From an uncultured Alphaproteobacteria bacterium (lineage in GTDB: Bacteria > Pseudomonadota > Alphaproteobacteria > Micavibrionales > Micavibrionaceae): a stretch of 64,000 nt of DNA. The stretch's first letter is position 1. Each line of letters opens with the position of its first letter. The stretch is from NCBI GenBank assembly GCA_946480475.1, contig CAMLJM010000001.1, forward strand, positions 62,001 to 126,000, written 5' to 3'. Positions 27,417-36,382 of the stretch are shown piece by piece. A program made the translations under genes and the position numbers. Below the pieces are notes generated by a model. That model searched no databases and was not told the DNA's origin. It was given only the letters and a program-made list of their open reading frames with translations.

Positions 27417-27502
27417 TTTTAAGCCCTTGTTTTAGCCCTTGTATTAGGTGAGGGAGAGTGTAAGGTTTTTCAGAATAAACGCAACAGGGAGCTTATGCCG
27501 GA

Positions 27503-29632
27503 ATGGCCCGGGAAGGGGAAATTCAGGAGTTTATAGGTATTCGCGCCAGTCGGGAAACTGGCTGGCGCGAGCGCTTGGCCGCCATTCTGATGGCACAGAA
27601 GGATCGCCTGTTTCTGTTTGCGCCTATATGCATGGGTATTGGCGTCTGCACTTATTTTGGTCTTCGGTTTGAGCCTCTATGGTTACAGGCCCTTCTGCCA
27701 TGGGTTTTATCAGGGGCTGTTCTAATGGTCTTATGGCCTAGACGCCTGAATAATCTGAAACTCTATTCTTCTTTCTTAGTGACAATTGCAATGTTTCTGG
27801 CATGCAGCGGCTTTGTGTTTTCAAAGTTACGCACTGAGATGGTCGCGACGCCTGTCCTTCACGAAACGATCAGGTATGCTGATGTTCAGGGGCGTGTATC
27901 CAGTATAGAGTTTTTGGAAGAGGGCCAGGGATTACGTTTGATCCTGAAGGATCTGGTTATTGAAGATCTTGCCGCCGATAAAACGCCCCATAGCATACGA
28001 CTAAAAGTGCGCAAGGCTGATGGTATTAATCCCGGTGACCGCATCTCCATCCTGGCGGAGCTGAAACCGCCATCTGCGCCTGTTGCACCGGGTGCATTTG
28101 ATTTTCAGCGTTTTGCCTATTTTAAGCAAATAGGGGCATTTGGATTTTCTTATAAAGATCCCGTACTTATGAGTCCTGCTGAGAGTACAGTGTCACTGTG
28201 GTTGGAACATTTGCGCCAGAAAGTCGGTGCCCGGATTATTGCGGCTATGCCTTCCAGAGAGGCGGGGATTGCGAATGCGCTGATGACAGGCGAACGTGCG
28301 GCCATTTCTGAGAAAGATAATCAGGAAATGCGCGATTCTGGTATCGTTCATATCATCTCGATTTCCGGTTTGCACATCAGCATGATTGCGGGCGTTGTCT
28401 TTTTTACAACAAGGTTCCTGATGGCATTGTTCCCGACATTTGCGATTTATCACCCCATTAAGAAATATGCGGCCATCATCGCTTTGATTGTGACCGTACT
28501 TTATATGTTTATGGTGGGAGGGACGGTCCCCACTGTACGCTCAGTCGTCATGACGGGAATTATTCTTTTGGCGATTATTCTCGACCGCATTCCACTTTCG
28601 TTGCGAGTAGTGGCGATTGCCGCCATGCTTATTTCAATATTGGCGCCTGAAGCTGTTATGGGGGCCAGCTTCCAGATGTCGTTTATGGCTGTTATGGGGC
28701 TTGTGGCATTTTATGAAGCCACCCGCACATACTGGGTTGATATGTATCGTCATTCTGGCTGGTTTAAACGGGGGCTGATTTATCTGGCCGGGGTTTGTAT
28801 TACCACTGTGATCGCCAGTATCGCTACTGCACCTTTTAGTATTTATCATTTTCAGCAGTTTGCGAATTACGGGTTGATTGCCAATCTTCTGGCTGTGCCA
28901 CTGACGTCCTTTATTGTCATGCCTGCCGCGCTTATTGCTTATGTTCTTATGCCGTTTAGCCTTGAAGGGCCTGCTTTGTGGGTTATGGGGCATGGATTAA
29001 GCGGAATGTTGTGGGTGTCGCATACGATTGCCAGCCTTCCCCATGCGGTGTGGAATCCACCTGCATGGCCGACAAGTGCGCTGATATCTTTTACTGTGGC
29101 GGGTATTTTTATGTGTCTCTTGCAAGGATGGGGAAAGACATTCGCCTTATTGCCGCTGCTGGCAGGGATTGTTCTTATAGGTATGTGGAAGACACCTGAT
29201 GTCCTTGTAAGTAATTCAGGTAAATTGATGGCTATACATTCTGCTGATGACCAAATTTATATCTCTTCCAGAAGGTCTGATAAGTTTGTAGCTGAAGCCT
29301 GGGTGCGGTTATGGGGCCATGGGTCGGAAAAACCGCAATCGTTTGATGAAGGACCACTGACATGTGACGATGTGGGGTGTAGATATGATACTGGGGATGG
29401 AAAGATTTCCTTTTTGTACCATGCGAGCGCCCAAGCAGAAGATTGCGCGTGGGCTGATATTGTGATTGCTGATGATCCTTTAAAAATCAGGACATGCTCT
29501 GCACATGTTATTATTGATCGTTTTGACCTGTGGCGTAAGGGTGCCCATGCCGTTTGGCTTGATGATATGCGGGTTCAATCTGTTGCTGATGTCAGGGGAA
29601 GCAGGCCTTGGGTGATCAGCAATGCTGATTAA
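27503..29632 (+). CDS. comEC: ComEC/Rec2-family DNA uptake channel protein
   Basis: 709 aa polytopic membrane protein. An N-terminal DUF4131-like region (about 30-210) is followed by the competence domain, marked by ALMTGERAAISEKDNQEMRDSGIVH and HIISISGLHISMIAGV, with about ten membrane spans. The C-terminal 130 residues (from HSADDQIYISS) are the short alphaproteobacterial tail with CDDVGCRYD and VIIDRFDLWRKGAHAVWL, instead of the metallo-beta-lactamase domain of Bacillus ComEC. ComEC passes single-stranded DNA across the inner membrane; no other competence gene is in view. The 3' end overlaps the esterase stop by 4 nt. Confidence 0.88.
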   Translation: MAREGEIQEFIGIRASRETGWRERLAAILMAQKDRLFLFAPICMGIGVCTYFGLRFEPLWLQALLPWVLSGAVLMVLWPRRLNNLKLYSSFLVTIAMFLACSGFVFSKLRTEMVATPVLHETIRYADVQGRVSSIEFLEEGQGLRLILKDLVIEDLAADKTPHSIRLKVRKADGINPGDRISILAELKPPSAPVAPGAFDFQRFAYFKQIGAFGFSYKDPVLMSPAESTVSLWLEHLRQKVGARIIAAMPSREAGIANALMTGERAAISEKDNQEMRDSGIVHIISISGLHISMIAGVVFFTTRFLMALFPTFAIYHPIKKYAAIIALIVTVLYMFMVGGTVPTVRSVVMTGIILLAIILDRIPLSLRVVAIAAMLISILAPEAVMGASFQMSFMAVMGLVAFYEATRTYWVDMYRHSGWFKRGLIYLAGVCITTVIASIATAPFSIYHFQQFANYGLIANLLAVPLTSFIVMPAALIAYVLMPFSLEGPALWVMGHGLSGMLWVSHTIASLPHAVWNPPAWPTSALISFTVAGIFMCLLQGWGKTFALLPLLAGIVLIGMWKTPDVLVSNSGKLMAIHSADDQIYISSRRSDKFVAEAWVRLWGHGSEKPQSFDEGPLTCDDVGCRYDTGDGKISFLYHASAQAEDCAWADIVIADDPLKIRTCSAHVIIDRFDLWRKGAHAVWLDDMRVQSVADVRGSRPWVISNAD

Positions 29633-30564
29633 GGGGCCTTTCTTTTAGAGGCAAAGAACTCCCACAGGATGTCTGTAGCATCATATCCCATGTAGTTAGA
29701 GCCATCGTCAAATTCGCTGTATATTGCTTTAACGCTGCCAGGCCAATTGTGGCCGCTATTTTTTATGGTATGCAACGTCACGAGTGTTCCCTTTTTACAA
29801 TTTGCCGTAGTGTAGACAGTGATGTTTCCCTTATTGCGGATGCTTTCAGTACCGGTACAGCCATTTTTCTCCCGCCAAAAGTTGTATGTGGATTTAATCG
29901 GTAGAAAGACACTTTCCGGCTTCATATAAGGTTTTATCTCAGAAGCGGTCGGCTTGCCGCCTTCAAACGGGACGGTTTTGTCGGCTAAACCATGAATCAT
30001 GATAATGGGGACGGGTGACTGAGGTGCTGGTTGGTCATTAAATGTGCCGCCTTCAACTACCCCAATGGCGGCAATTTTATGTGATAGTGCAGCACCAGCA
30101 CGATGGGCCAGCATACCGCCGTTAGACATACCGGCCAAATAAATACGCTTTGGGTTCGCGCCCTGGAATTTGACGAGCTTATCAATCAGCGCATTGAGAA
30201 AGGCAAGGTCATCCGGCTTGTCTTTCCATTCCAAGTCGCAGCATTGATCTGCATTCCATGTAAGCAAGGTGTCTTCAAGTTTACCGGAGCCATAAGGATA
30301 AACCGCAATAAATCCAAATTTATCGGCTTTATCGCTGAAACGTGTGGCCTTCTTAATTTGTTCCGCACTGCTTCTGCCGCCGTGAAGCACGATAACGACA
30401 GGAAGCCCTTCCGCCAAATTAACCGGTGTGGGAATAGGGATGTGCATCATGTATAGACGTTCGACACCGTTTACATCTATTTTGAATTCTTCGTGATTGC
30501 CAGGTACTGCCCATGCTGGTGATGAGAGTATAAGTAATCCCAGAAATAAGCAGAGTATGCGCAT
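29629..30564 (-). CDS. Secreted alpha/beta-hydrolase, PHB depolymerase / feruloyl esterase (LpqC) family
   Basis: 311 aa with a signal peptide (residues 1-19, ending SPAWA). The alpha/beta-hydrolase triad is visible: nucleophile Ser in AGMSNGGML, Asp in HGLADKTVPFEGG, His in NSGHNWPG. The oxyanion stretch is VVIVLHGGRSSAEQ. Paired cysteines (QCCDLEWKD, NGCTG, NCKKG) fit disulfides of an exported enzyme. The substrate could be an ester such as polyhydroxybutyrate or feruloylated polysaccharide and is not predictable. The start overlaps the lexA stop by one base (TAATG), so it could be co-transcribed with lexA. Confidence 0.8.
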   Translation of the reverse strand: MRILCLFLGLLILSSPAWAVPGNHEEFKIDVNGVERLYMMHIPIPTPVNLAEGLPVVIVLHGGRSSAEQIKKATRFSDKADKFGFIAVYPYGSGKLEDTLLTWNADQCCDLEWKDKPDDLAFLNALIDKLVKFQGANPKRIYLAGMSNGGMLAHRAGAALSHKIAAIGVVEGGTFNDQPAPQSPVPIIMIHGLADKTVPFEGGKPTASEIKPYMKPESVFLPIKSTYNFWREKNGCTGTESIRNKGNITVYTTANCKKGTLVTLHTIKNSGHNWPGSVKAIYSEFDDGSNYMGYDATDILWEFFASKRKAP

Positions 30565-31253
30565 TAATGGTACGTGCGCATCAGGCTAACCAGTTTCCCC
30601 TGGACCTTTACACGTTCTGGTTCCAGAACGCGCGGTTCATATTCATCGTTTTCGGGCTCAAGAATGATTTTGTTGCCTGAACGGCGAATACGTTTCAGCG
30701 TGGCTTCGTGATCGTCAACCAACGCCACAACGATAGTGCCGTTTTCAGCAGTATCGCATTTCTGGATGATGACAGTATCACCATCATTGATTCCTGCATT
30801 GATCATGGAGTCACCGGCAATAGTCAGGGCATAATGTTCGCCGCGGCCCAGCATGGAAGGTGGGATTTCAATCGTAGCTGTTTCATCGCGCAGAGCCTCG
30901 ATCGGCGTACCGGCAGCAATTCTACCATAGAGGGGAATAATTTCTGCCGTTGATGCTGTGGTTGCCATGTTCTGCACAGCACGGATGTTGCGGCTGACGC
31001 TGGCGGCGGAGGAAACATCATTCGCGGCTGGGGCATAACCTTCCGGCAGTTTTCTTACTTCAAGGGCGCGCGCACGATGGGGCAGGCGTTCAAGATATCC
31101 GCGTTCAACGAGAGCGCTGATCAGGCGATGTATGCCCGATTTTGATTTAAGGCCCAGAGCCTCTTTCATTTCTTCAAATGAAGGGGCGACGTCACCCTGC
31201 TGCATACGCTCGTGTATGAATAACAACAGGTCTTTCTGTTTCCGGGTCAGCAT
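30564..31253 (-). CDS. lexA: LexA SOS repressor
   Basis: 229 aa. N-terminal winged helix (1-65, LTRKQKDLLLFIHERMQQ ... SKSGIHRLISALVERGY), linker, and S24 autocleavage domain: cleavage site A114-G115 in RIAAGTP, catalytic S149 in AGDSM and K187 in ATLKRI. It represses DNA damage genes until RecA-ssDNA triggers self-cleavage. A candidate operator lies in its own promoter (31278-31292), implying autoregulation. The downstream esterase is translationally coupled. Confidence 0.96.
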   Translation of the reverse strand: MLTRKQKDLLLFIHERMQQGDVAPSFEEMKEALGLKSKSGIHRLISALVERGYLERLPHRARALEVRKLPEGYAPAANDVSSAASVSRNIRAVQNMATTASTAEIIPLYGRIAAGTPIEALRDETATIEIPPSMLGRGEHYALTIAGDSMINAGINDGDTVIIQKCDTAENGTIVVALVDDHEATLKRIRRSGNKIILEPENDEYEPRVLEPERVKVQGKLVSLMRTYH

Positions 31254-31277
31254 TTAGGGGCATTCTCCTGCTTATTT

Positions 31278-31292
31278 GTATACTATTTGTTC
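31278..31292 (-). promoter_or_regulatory. Candidate LexA operator upstream of lexA
   Basis: On the plus strand GTAT-N7-GTTC, one mismatch from the alphaproteobacterial LexA box GTTC-N7-GTTC. It lies just downstream of a minus-strand -10-like TAGAAT at about 31301-31296. The 11-mer ACTATTTGTTC, which includes the good half-site, recurs at 31323-31333, with a further GTTC at 31340, so a second weaker site may exist. Confidence 0.5.
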
Positions 31293-31353
31293 TTATTCTA
31301 GCTTGATTCTGCAGGAACTTCCACTATTTGTTCACTTTTGTTCTTGGAATGTA

Positions 31354-32145
31354 TTATGAAATTCCCAGAAGGGTTCTTGTAGCGGCTGTCACATCAGGCT
31401 GGCGCATCAGGCTTTCGCCGACAAGAAATGCGGGAAAGCCTGCATTTTGCAGACGTTTAAGGTCGTCATGGCCATGGATTCCGCTTTCTGCAACGCGCAG
31501 GGTGTGGGCAGGCATAGTGGCGGCAATATCGAGGGCGGTATTTAGATCAACTTTCAGTGTTTTCAGGTTCCGACTGTTCACACCGACCATCTGAGGGTTA
31601 AGTTTCATAGCACGATCAAGCTCTTCACGATTGTGCACTTCGAAGAGGACATCAAGACTCAGGGATGTTGCAAGTTCATAGAGTTCCTTGGTCAACCCAT
31701 CATCAAGGGCGGCCATGATAATTAACATGCAATCGGCACCCATGGCACGGGTTTCATAAACTTGATAGGCTTCGACTATGAAATCCTTACGCAGCACAGG
31801 TAGATCACAAGCGGCGCGCCCTTGTATCAAATATTCTGTTTTGCCCTGAAAGTAAGGTTCATCGGTCAGGATGGACAGACATGCCGCGCCACCAGCCTTA
31901 TAAGCCCTGGCCAATTCAGCAGGATCGAAATCTTCACGTATTACGCCGACGCTGGGGGACGCTTTTTTGATCTCTGCAATAAGTGCGGGTAGTCCCGCAG
32001 CTTCTTTGGCGCGTAATGCATTGATAAAACCGCGTACGGGTGTTGCTGTTTTGGCTTGTTGTTCGAGATCAGCTTGCGATATTTTTGCTTTGCAGACCCC
32101 TACATGAGTGCGCTTATCGTCGCATATTTTTTGTAAAACACTCAT
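31354..32145 (-). CDS. trpC: Indole-3-glycerol phosphate synthase
   Basis: 263 aa TIM barrel closing the indole ring in tryptophan synthesis. Motifs: ALIAEIKKASPSVGVI near residue 55 (catalytic Lys/Glu), LRKDFIVEAYQVYETRAMGAD, and VGVNSRNLKTLKVD. It is monofunctional, without a fused TrpF. The start overlaps trpD by 4 nt. Confidence 0.95.
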   Translation of the reverse strand: MSVLQKICDDKRTHVGVCKAKISQADLEQQAKTATPVRGFINALRAKEAAGLPALIAEIKKASPSVGVIREDFDPAELARAYKAGGAACLSILTDEPYFQGKTEYLIQGRAACDLPVLRKDFIVEAYQVYETRAMGADCMLIIMAALDDGLTKELYELATSLSLDVLFEVHNREELDRAMKLNPQMVGVNSRNLKTLKVDLNTALDIAATMPAHTLRVAESGIHGHDDLKRLQNAGFPAFLVGESLMRQPDVTAATRTLLGIS

Positions 32146-33152
32146 GCCGCTCTCGTAAATTCAATGTATTCCGTCAGGATCTTTTTGGCTTTGCCACTAT
32201 CAATCGCTTCGGCTGCCATATGGGCAGCTTTGGCGGGATCAACCGTTTTGTCAGCAATTAATAGTGCTGCAGCTGCATTCGCCAGAACAATATTGCGATA
32301 AGCGAAGATTTCACCATCGAGCAGACGCTTGAGCGCTTCAGCGTTATATTTTGCGTCACCGCCCATAAGTGATGGTGTTGATGAGTAATCAAGCCCGAAA
32401 TATTGTGGCATGATATTTTCTATATCGACTTTATGGCGCTCCAGCTTTGCGATGCGGGTTTTGCCTGTGACGGTAATCTCATCAAGGCCATCCTGACCAT
32501 GCACAATCCACGCTTTTTCTGCGCCTAATCTTTCCAGTGTGTGCGCCATGGGCGACAGCCATTTTTCATCGAAAACACCAATTAGTTGACGCTTTGTGCC
32601 TGCCGGGTTGGAAAGCGGGCCTAACAAGTTGAATATTGTGCGGAAGCCAAGCTTCTTGCGGATGGGTACAACATGCTTCATGGCGCTGTGATGGCGTGGC
32701 GCCATCAGGAAGGCAAAGTTGTATCGCGCCAATGCTTCTTCTATGGTTTCATGGTCAATATCCAGATTGACACCCAGCGCTTCTAATACGTCAGCGGCAC
32801 CTGATTTTGAACTGGCGGCGCGATTGCCGTGTTTTGCAACGGGCACGTCGCAGGCGGCCACCACGAGGGCTACAGCGGTTGAGATGTTAAAGGTTCCGCT
32901 GCCATCACCACCAGTACCGCAACAATCTATCGCACCGGGGGGAGCTTTAATCGTGGCTGCTTTATCGCGCATGACACGTGCGGCGCCGGTGATCTCGTCC
33001 ACGGTTTCACCCTTTTTCATCAGATAAGTGAGAAAAGCGGCAATATCGTCTTCAGAAGCTGCACCATCCATGATGGTTGTCATGGCTGTTATCATTTCCT
33101 GCTCGGAAAGATTTTCACCGATACGAAGCTTATCTAATGAGAGATTACTCAT
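32142..33152 (-). CDS. trpD: Anthranilate phosphoribosyltransferase
   Basis: 336 aa. Transfers phosphoribose from PRPP to anthranilate. The glycine-rich PRPP motif CCGTGGDGSGTFNIST and AVAKHGNRAASSKSGAADVLEALG are intact, as is GPLSNPAGTKRQLIGVFD. It overlaps both trpG and trpC by 4 nt, so trpG-trpD-trpC is a tightly coupled operon. Confidence 0.96.
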   Translation of the reverse strand: MSNLSLDKLRIGENLSEQEMITAMTTIMDGAASEDDIAAFLTYLMKKGETVDEITGAARVMRDKAATIKAPPGAIDCCGTGGDGSGTFNISTAVALVVAACDVPVAKHGNRAASSKSGAADVLEALGVNLDIDHETIEEALARYNFAFLMAPRHHSAMKHVVPIRKKLGFRTIFNLLGPLSNPAGTKRQLIGVFDEKWLSPMAHTLERLGAEKAWIVHGQDGLDEITVTGKTRIAKLERHKVDIENIMPQYFGLDYSSTPSLMGGDAKYNAEALKRLLDGEIFAYRNIVLANAAAALLIADKTVDPAKAAHMAAEAIDSGKAKKILTEYIEFTRAA

Positions 33153-33721
33153 TGCGTCATCTTTACAAAATTACGCATCAGGTCGTGGCCGTGTGCCGTG
33201 GCAATGCTTTCGGGGTGGAATTGCACGCTGTGTAATGGCTTCGTTTTATGCATCAGGCCCATGATCTGGCCGTCGGACGTTTCCGCCGTAATTTCCAGCG
33301 TATCGGGCAGGGTAGCGCGCTCCACAATTAACGAATGGTAACGGGTCACGGGATAGGGGCTTGGCAGCCCGGCAAAAACGCTTTTATTGGTATGGGTAAT
33401 GTCGGAAATCTTGCCATGCATAGGTTGGGGTGCGCGAATGACCTTGCCGCCAAAGGCCTGCCCCATCGCTTGCAGGCCCAGACAGACGCCAAATAAGGGG
33501 ATATCATGATCGGCGGCGGCCTGAATTAAGCGCAGGCAAATACCCGCGTGATCTGGATCGCTAGGACCAGGAGAAATGACGATTCCAGAGGGCTTTAGCG
33601 CCAAAACCTCATCTACGCTGAGAGCGTCATTCCGATGAACGGTTGTTTCCGCCCCGAGATCACCAAGATACTGGACGAGGTTAAAAGTAAAACTGTCATA
33701 ATTGTCGATCAGAACTAGCAT
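33149..33721 (-). CDS. trpG: Anthranilate synthase glutamine amidotransferase subunit
   Basis: 190 aa. Supplies ammonia from glutamine to TrpE. Start chosen at MLVLIDNYDSFTFNLVQYL with AAGGG upstream; the frame is open for ten more residues. Triad: Cys in FGVCLGLQAMGQAFGG, His and Glu in SVQFHPESIAT. It is separated from trpE by the convergent deacetylase gene, so the two synthase subunits are in different transcripts. Confidence 0.95.
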   Translation of the reverse strand: MLVLIDNYDSFTFNLVQYLGDLGAETTVHRNDALSVDEVLALKPSGIVISPGPSDPDHAGICLRLIQAAADHDIPLFGVCLGLQAMGQAFGGKVIRAPQPMHGKISDITHTNKSVFAGLPSPYPVTRYHSLIVERATLPDTLEITAETSDGQIMGLMHKTKPLHSVQFHPESIATAHGHDLMRNFVKMTQ

Positions 33722-33774
33722 GCCCTTTATATGAACGACCGGGGATAACATGGCAAGGAAGATTTACCCGGACT

Positions 33775-34923
33775 ATGGGAAAGGGTTATGCTGAACCCAT
33801 GAAAGACAAAAAGATACCCTTTATCCTTCGTCCCGTCGTTGTCGGCCTGTTCTTTGTAGCGGCGCTGGCAGTTTGTTCTCTAGCTTATCGCGCAAGCGAG
33901 CGGGCGGAAATTGCGGCAGAAAATGCAGCCCATGATTCAGAGATGGCGCGCTTGCAGGAAAGCCGCGCTTACTATGAGGGTAAAATTTCAGAGAAACCGC
34001 CGGTGGTAGCAACAGGGGAAATTGCACTGCCTGCCATGCCTGAAATTCCTGCGAATATACAAAATACACCTAAAGAACTGGTCGTACCGGATTATGCAGA
34101 AATTGTTCCTTCCCCCGCAGAGCCTGACTGGCAAAAGAATTCTGTCACTTATAACCATGATGGTTCAAAGGCGAAGATTGTCATCATCATCGATGATATG
34201 GGTATGGACCGGAAACATACGCGTGAGGCGTTAGCCTTGCCGTCGCCGGTTACGTTCGCTTGGCTACCTTACGCTGAGAATATTCAGCCTTTGGTCAATG
34301 AAGCCAAGGCTGCTGGCCATGAATCCATCGTCCATCTGCCAATGGAACCGGAGAGTACCAGCATTGATCCAGGACCGACGGTGTTAAAAACCAGTATGAC
34401 GCCTGATCAACTGAAAGCCATGATTGATACAAATCTTTCGGCATTCACGGGATATGTTGGTTTTAACAATCATATGGGCAGTAAAATGACGCAGGATACC
34501 GTTGCCATGCAGATGGTTATGACTGAAGCGGCACGGCGCGGTATTTTGTTCGTTGATTCGCGTACGGCCCCTAATTCTATTGCAGATCAAACGGCAGCAG
34601 CCTTGGGTGTACCGCATGCAGTGCGGGACGTTTTCCTGGATCACTTTGAGGATATTCACAGCGTTCGTGCGGCATTGGAAAAAATGGAAGAAAAAGCCAG
34701 GCAGCAAGGTTATGCGATTGGCATTGGCCATCCTAAGGATAATACGTTAGCGGCCCTGAAGGAGTGGATCCCGACTTTGGCAGCAAAGGGTTTTGAGCTT
34801 GCGCCCGTCAGTGCTGTTGTAAGAACGACGGAGCCCGCTGCGGGGCGCGCTGCTGTAGCGCGCGTTTCCCAGGCAGCGATCAGCTCGCCTTTTGTAGTAG
34901 GGCCTCTTCAGCCGCTTGAATAA
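33775..34923 (+). CDS. Divergent polysaccharide deacetylase (YibQ/DUF610 family)
   Basis: 382 aa (374 if it starts at ATG 33799, which gives MKDKKIPF). One N-terminal membrane anchor (about residues 18-38), a Glu/Ala linker, then the NodB-like barrel: KIVIIIDDMGMDRKHT, ESIVHLPMEPEST, GFNNHMGSKMTQD, ILFVDSRTAPNS. These are the family's metal-site motifs. Members are periplasmic and often sit near cell-division peptidase genes; the substrate is unknown. The gene runs opposite to its trp neighbours and its last 44 nt overlap the trpE 3' end. Confidence 0.85.
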   Translation: MGKGYAEPMKDKKIPFILRPVVVGLFFVAALAVCSLAYRASERAEIAAENAAHDSEMARLQESRAYYEGKISEKPPVVATGEIALPAMPEIPANIQNTPKELVVPDYAEIVPSPAEPDWQKNSVTYNHDGSKAKIVIIIDDMGMDRKHTREALALPSPVTFAWLPYAENIQPLVNEAKAAGHESIVHLPMEPESTSIDPGPTVLKTSMTPDQLKAMIDTNLSAFTGYVGFNNHMGSKMTQDTVAMQMVMTEAARRGILFVDSRTAPNSIADQTAAALGVPHAVRDVFLDHFEDIHSVRAALEKMEEKARQQGYAIGIGHPKDNTLAALKEWIPTLAAKGFELAPVSAVVRTTEPAAGRAAVARVSQAAISSPFVVGPLQPLE

Positions 34924-36382
34924 GAGCCCGGGCTTTGTTAACGGTTTCCTGATATTCGCTCTCGGGGTTGCTGTCTGCAACAACGCCGGCACCTGCCTGA
35001 ACATATAGTTTTCCATCTTTTACAAGGCCTGTGCGCAATGTGATGCAGGTGTCTACATTTCCATCGCCATCAAAATATCCCACGCAGCCACCATAGAAAG
35101 AGCGTTTTTCAGGTTCCAGTTCATCAATAATTTCCATGGCCCGTATTTTAGGTGCGCCGCTAACGGTACCCGCAGGGAAACCTGCAAAAAGGGCATCCAG
35201 CGGATCAACGTCAGGGCGTATTGAACCTGTTACGTTGGAGACAATATGCATCACATGAGAGTAGGTTTCGATCACGAACTGCTCTGTAACTTTTACGCTG
35301 CCTATCTGGGATACGCGGCCCACATCATTGCGGCCCAAATCCAGCAGCATTAAATGCTCTGAGCGTTCTTTCGGATCCGCGAGTAAATCTTCAGTCAATG
35401 CTTTGTCTTCGGCAGAGTTGGCGCCGCGTTTGCGTGTTCCTGCGATTGGCCTGATGGTGACTTGCCCCTCACGCACACGAACGAGAATTTCGGGGCTTGA
35501 TCCTACGAGTGAGAAATCAGGTGTTTGAATGTGGAACAGAAATGGGGACGGATTCAGGCGACGTAATGACCGGTAAAGTTCAATCGAGGGTAAATCGAAG
35601 GGTACGTTAAATCGTTGCGATGGAACGACCTGGAATATATCTCCCGCGCGGATATATTCTTTTGCGGCTTCCACGGCGGCTTCATATTGCCCTTGCGTCA
35701 TGTTTGACGATATGGGCAGGGGTAATGACAATTCTGATTTATTGCTATCATCCTGATACGGGGCGCGTAATTTCTCAATGACCGCATCTATCCGCTCTAG
35801 TGCCTCTTCGTAGATATCCTGTGCTGGAATTGAGGTGTTTTCGGCTGTGACACGCACTGGTGTTGCGATGCATGCCATTTGTTTGACGTTGTCAAAGATG
35901 ACCATGACTGTCGGGCGGATCATTATGGCCTGGGGGATGTTCAGCGGATCGGGGTTCTGATTGGGTAGATCCTCAACCAGATTAACCATGCTGTAACCGA
36001 AATAACCAAAAAGGCCTGATGCTGCCATTGGTGGCACGTCACCTGTAACATCCAGTTTTGATCCAGCGATCAAGTGTTTGAAGTGTTCAATGGCTGATTC
36101 GGAAACGCGTTCCCAGCTTTCACTGTCTGTGCTGACTTCTGGTGTGCCGTTCTGGCAGCGCCAGAATAAATCAGGATAGAGGCCTATGGCAGAATAGCGC
36201 CCCAGAACAGCGCCACCCTCGACAGACTCAAACAGAAGTGAGAAAGGCTGCTCTTTGTTTAGCTTTAGGTATGCTGCTACGGGTGTGTAAAGGTCAGCGG
36301 GCACCCAGCGCCAGACAAGCTGCGATAATCCCTTTTCAAAATTATGCTGAAAGTCTGTCGGAGTGCTGGGTGTTGCGCTCAT
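34880..36382 (-). CDS. trpE: Anthranilate synthase component I
   Basis: 500 aa. Converts chorismate plus ammonia to anthranilate. The N-terminal regulatory domain has LFESVEGGAVLGRYSAIG, which includes the LLES-type tryptophan feedback site. The catalytic domain has IFQVVPSQRF, IRPIAGTRKRG, LLDLGRNDVGRVS and AGTVSGAPKIRAMEII. The start lies directly at the ppiD stop (1 nt apart), so transcription from ppiD probably continues into trpE. Confidence 0.96.
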   Translation of the reverse strand: MSATPSTPTDFQHNFEKGLSQLVWRWVPADLYTPVAAYLKLNKEQPFSLLFESVEGGAVLGRYSAIGLYPDLFWRCQNGTPEVSTDSESWERVSESAIEHFKHLIAGSKLDVTGDVPPMAASGLFGYFGYSMVNLVEDLPNQNPDPLNIPQAIMIRPTVMVIFDNVKQMACIATPVRVTAENTSIPAQDIYEEALERIDAVIEKLRAPYQDDSNKSELSLPLPISSNMTQGQYEAAVEAAKEYIRAGDIFQVVPSQRFNVPFDLPSIELYRSLRRLNPSPFLFHIQTPDFSLVGSSPEILVRVREGQVTIRPIAGTRKRGANSAEDKALTEDLLADPKERSEHLMLLDLGRNDVGRVSQIGSVKVTEQFVIETYSHVMHIVSNVTGSIRPDVDPLDALFAGFPAGTVSGAPKIRAMEIIDELEPEKRSFYGGCVGYFDGDGNVDTCITLRTGLVKDGKLYVQAGAGVVADSNPESEYQETVNKARALIQAAEEALLQKAS

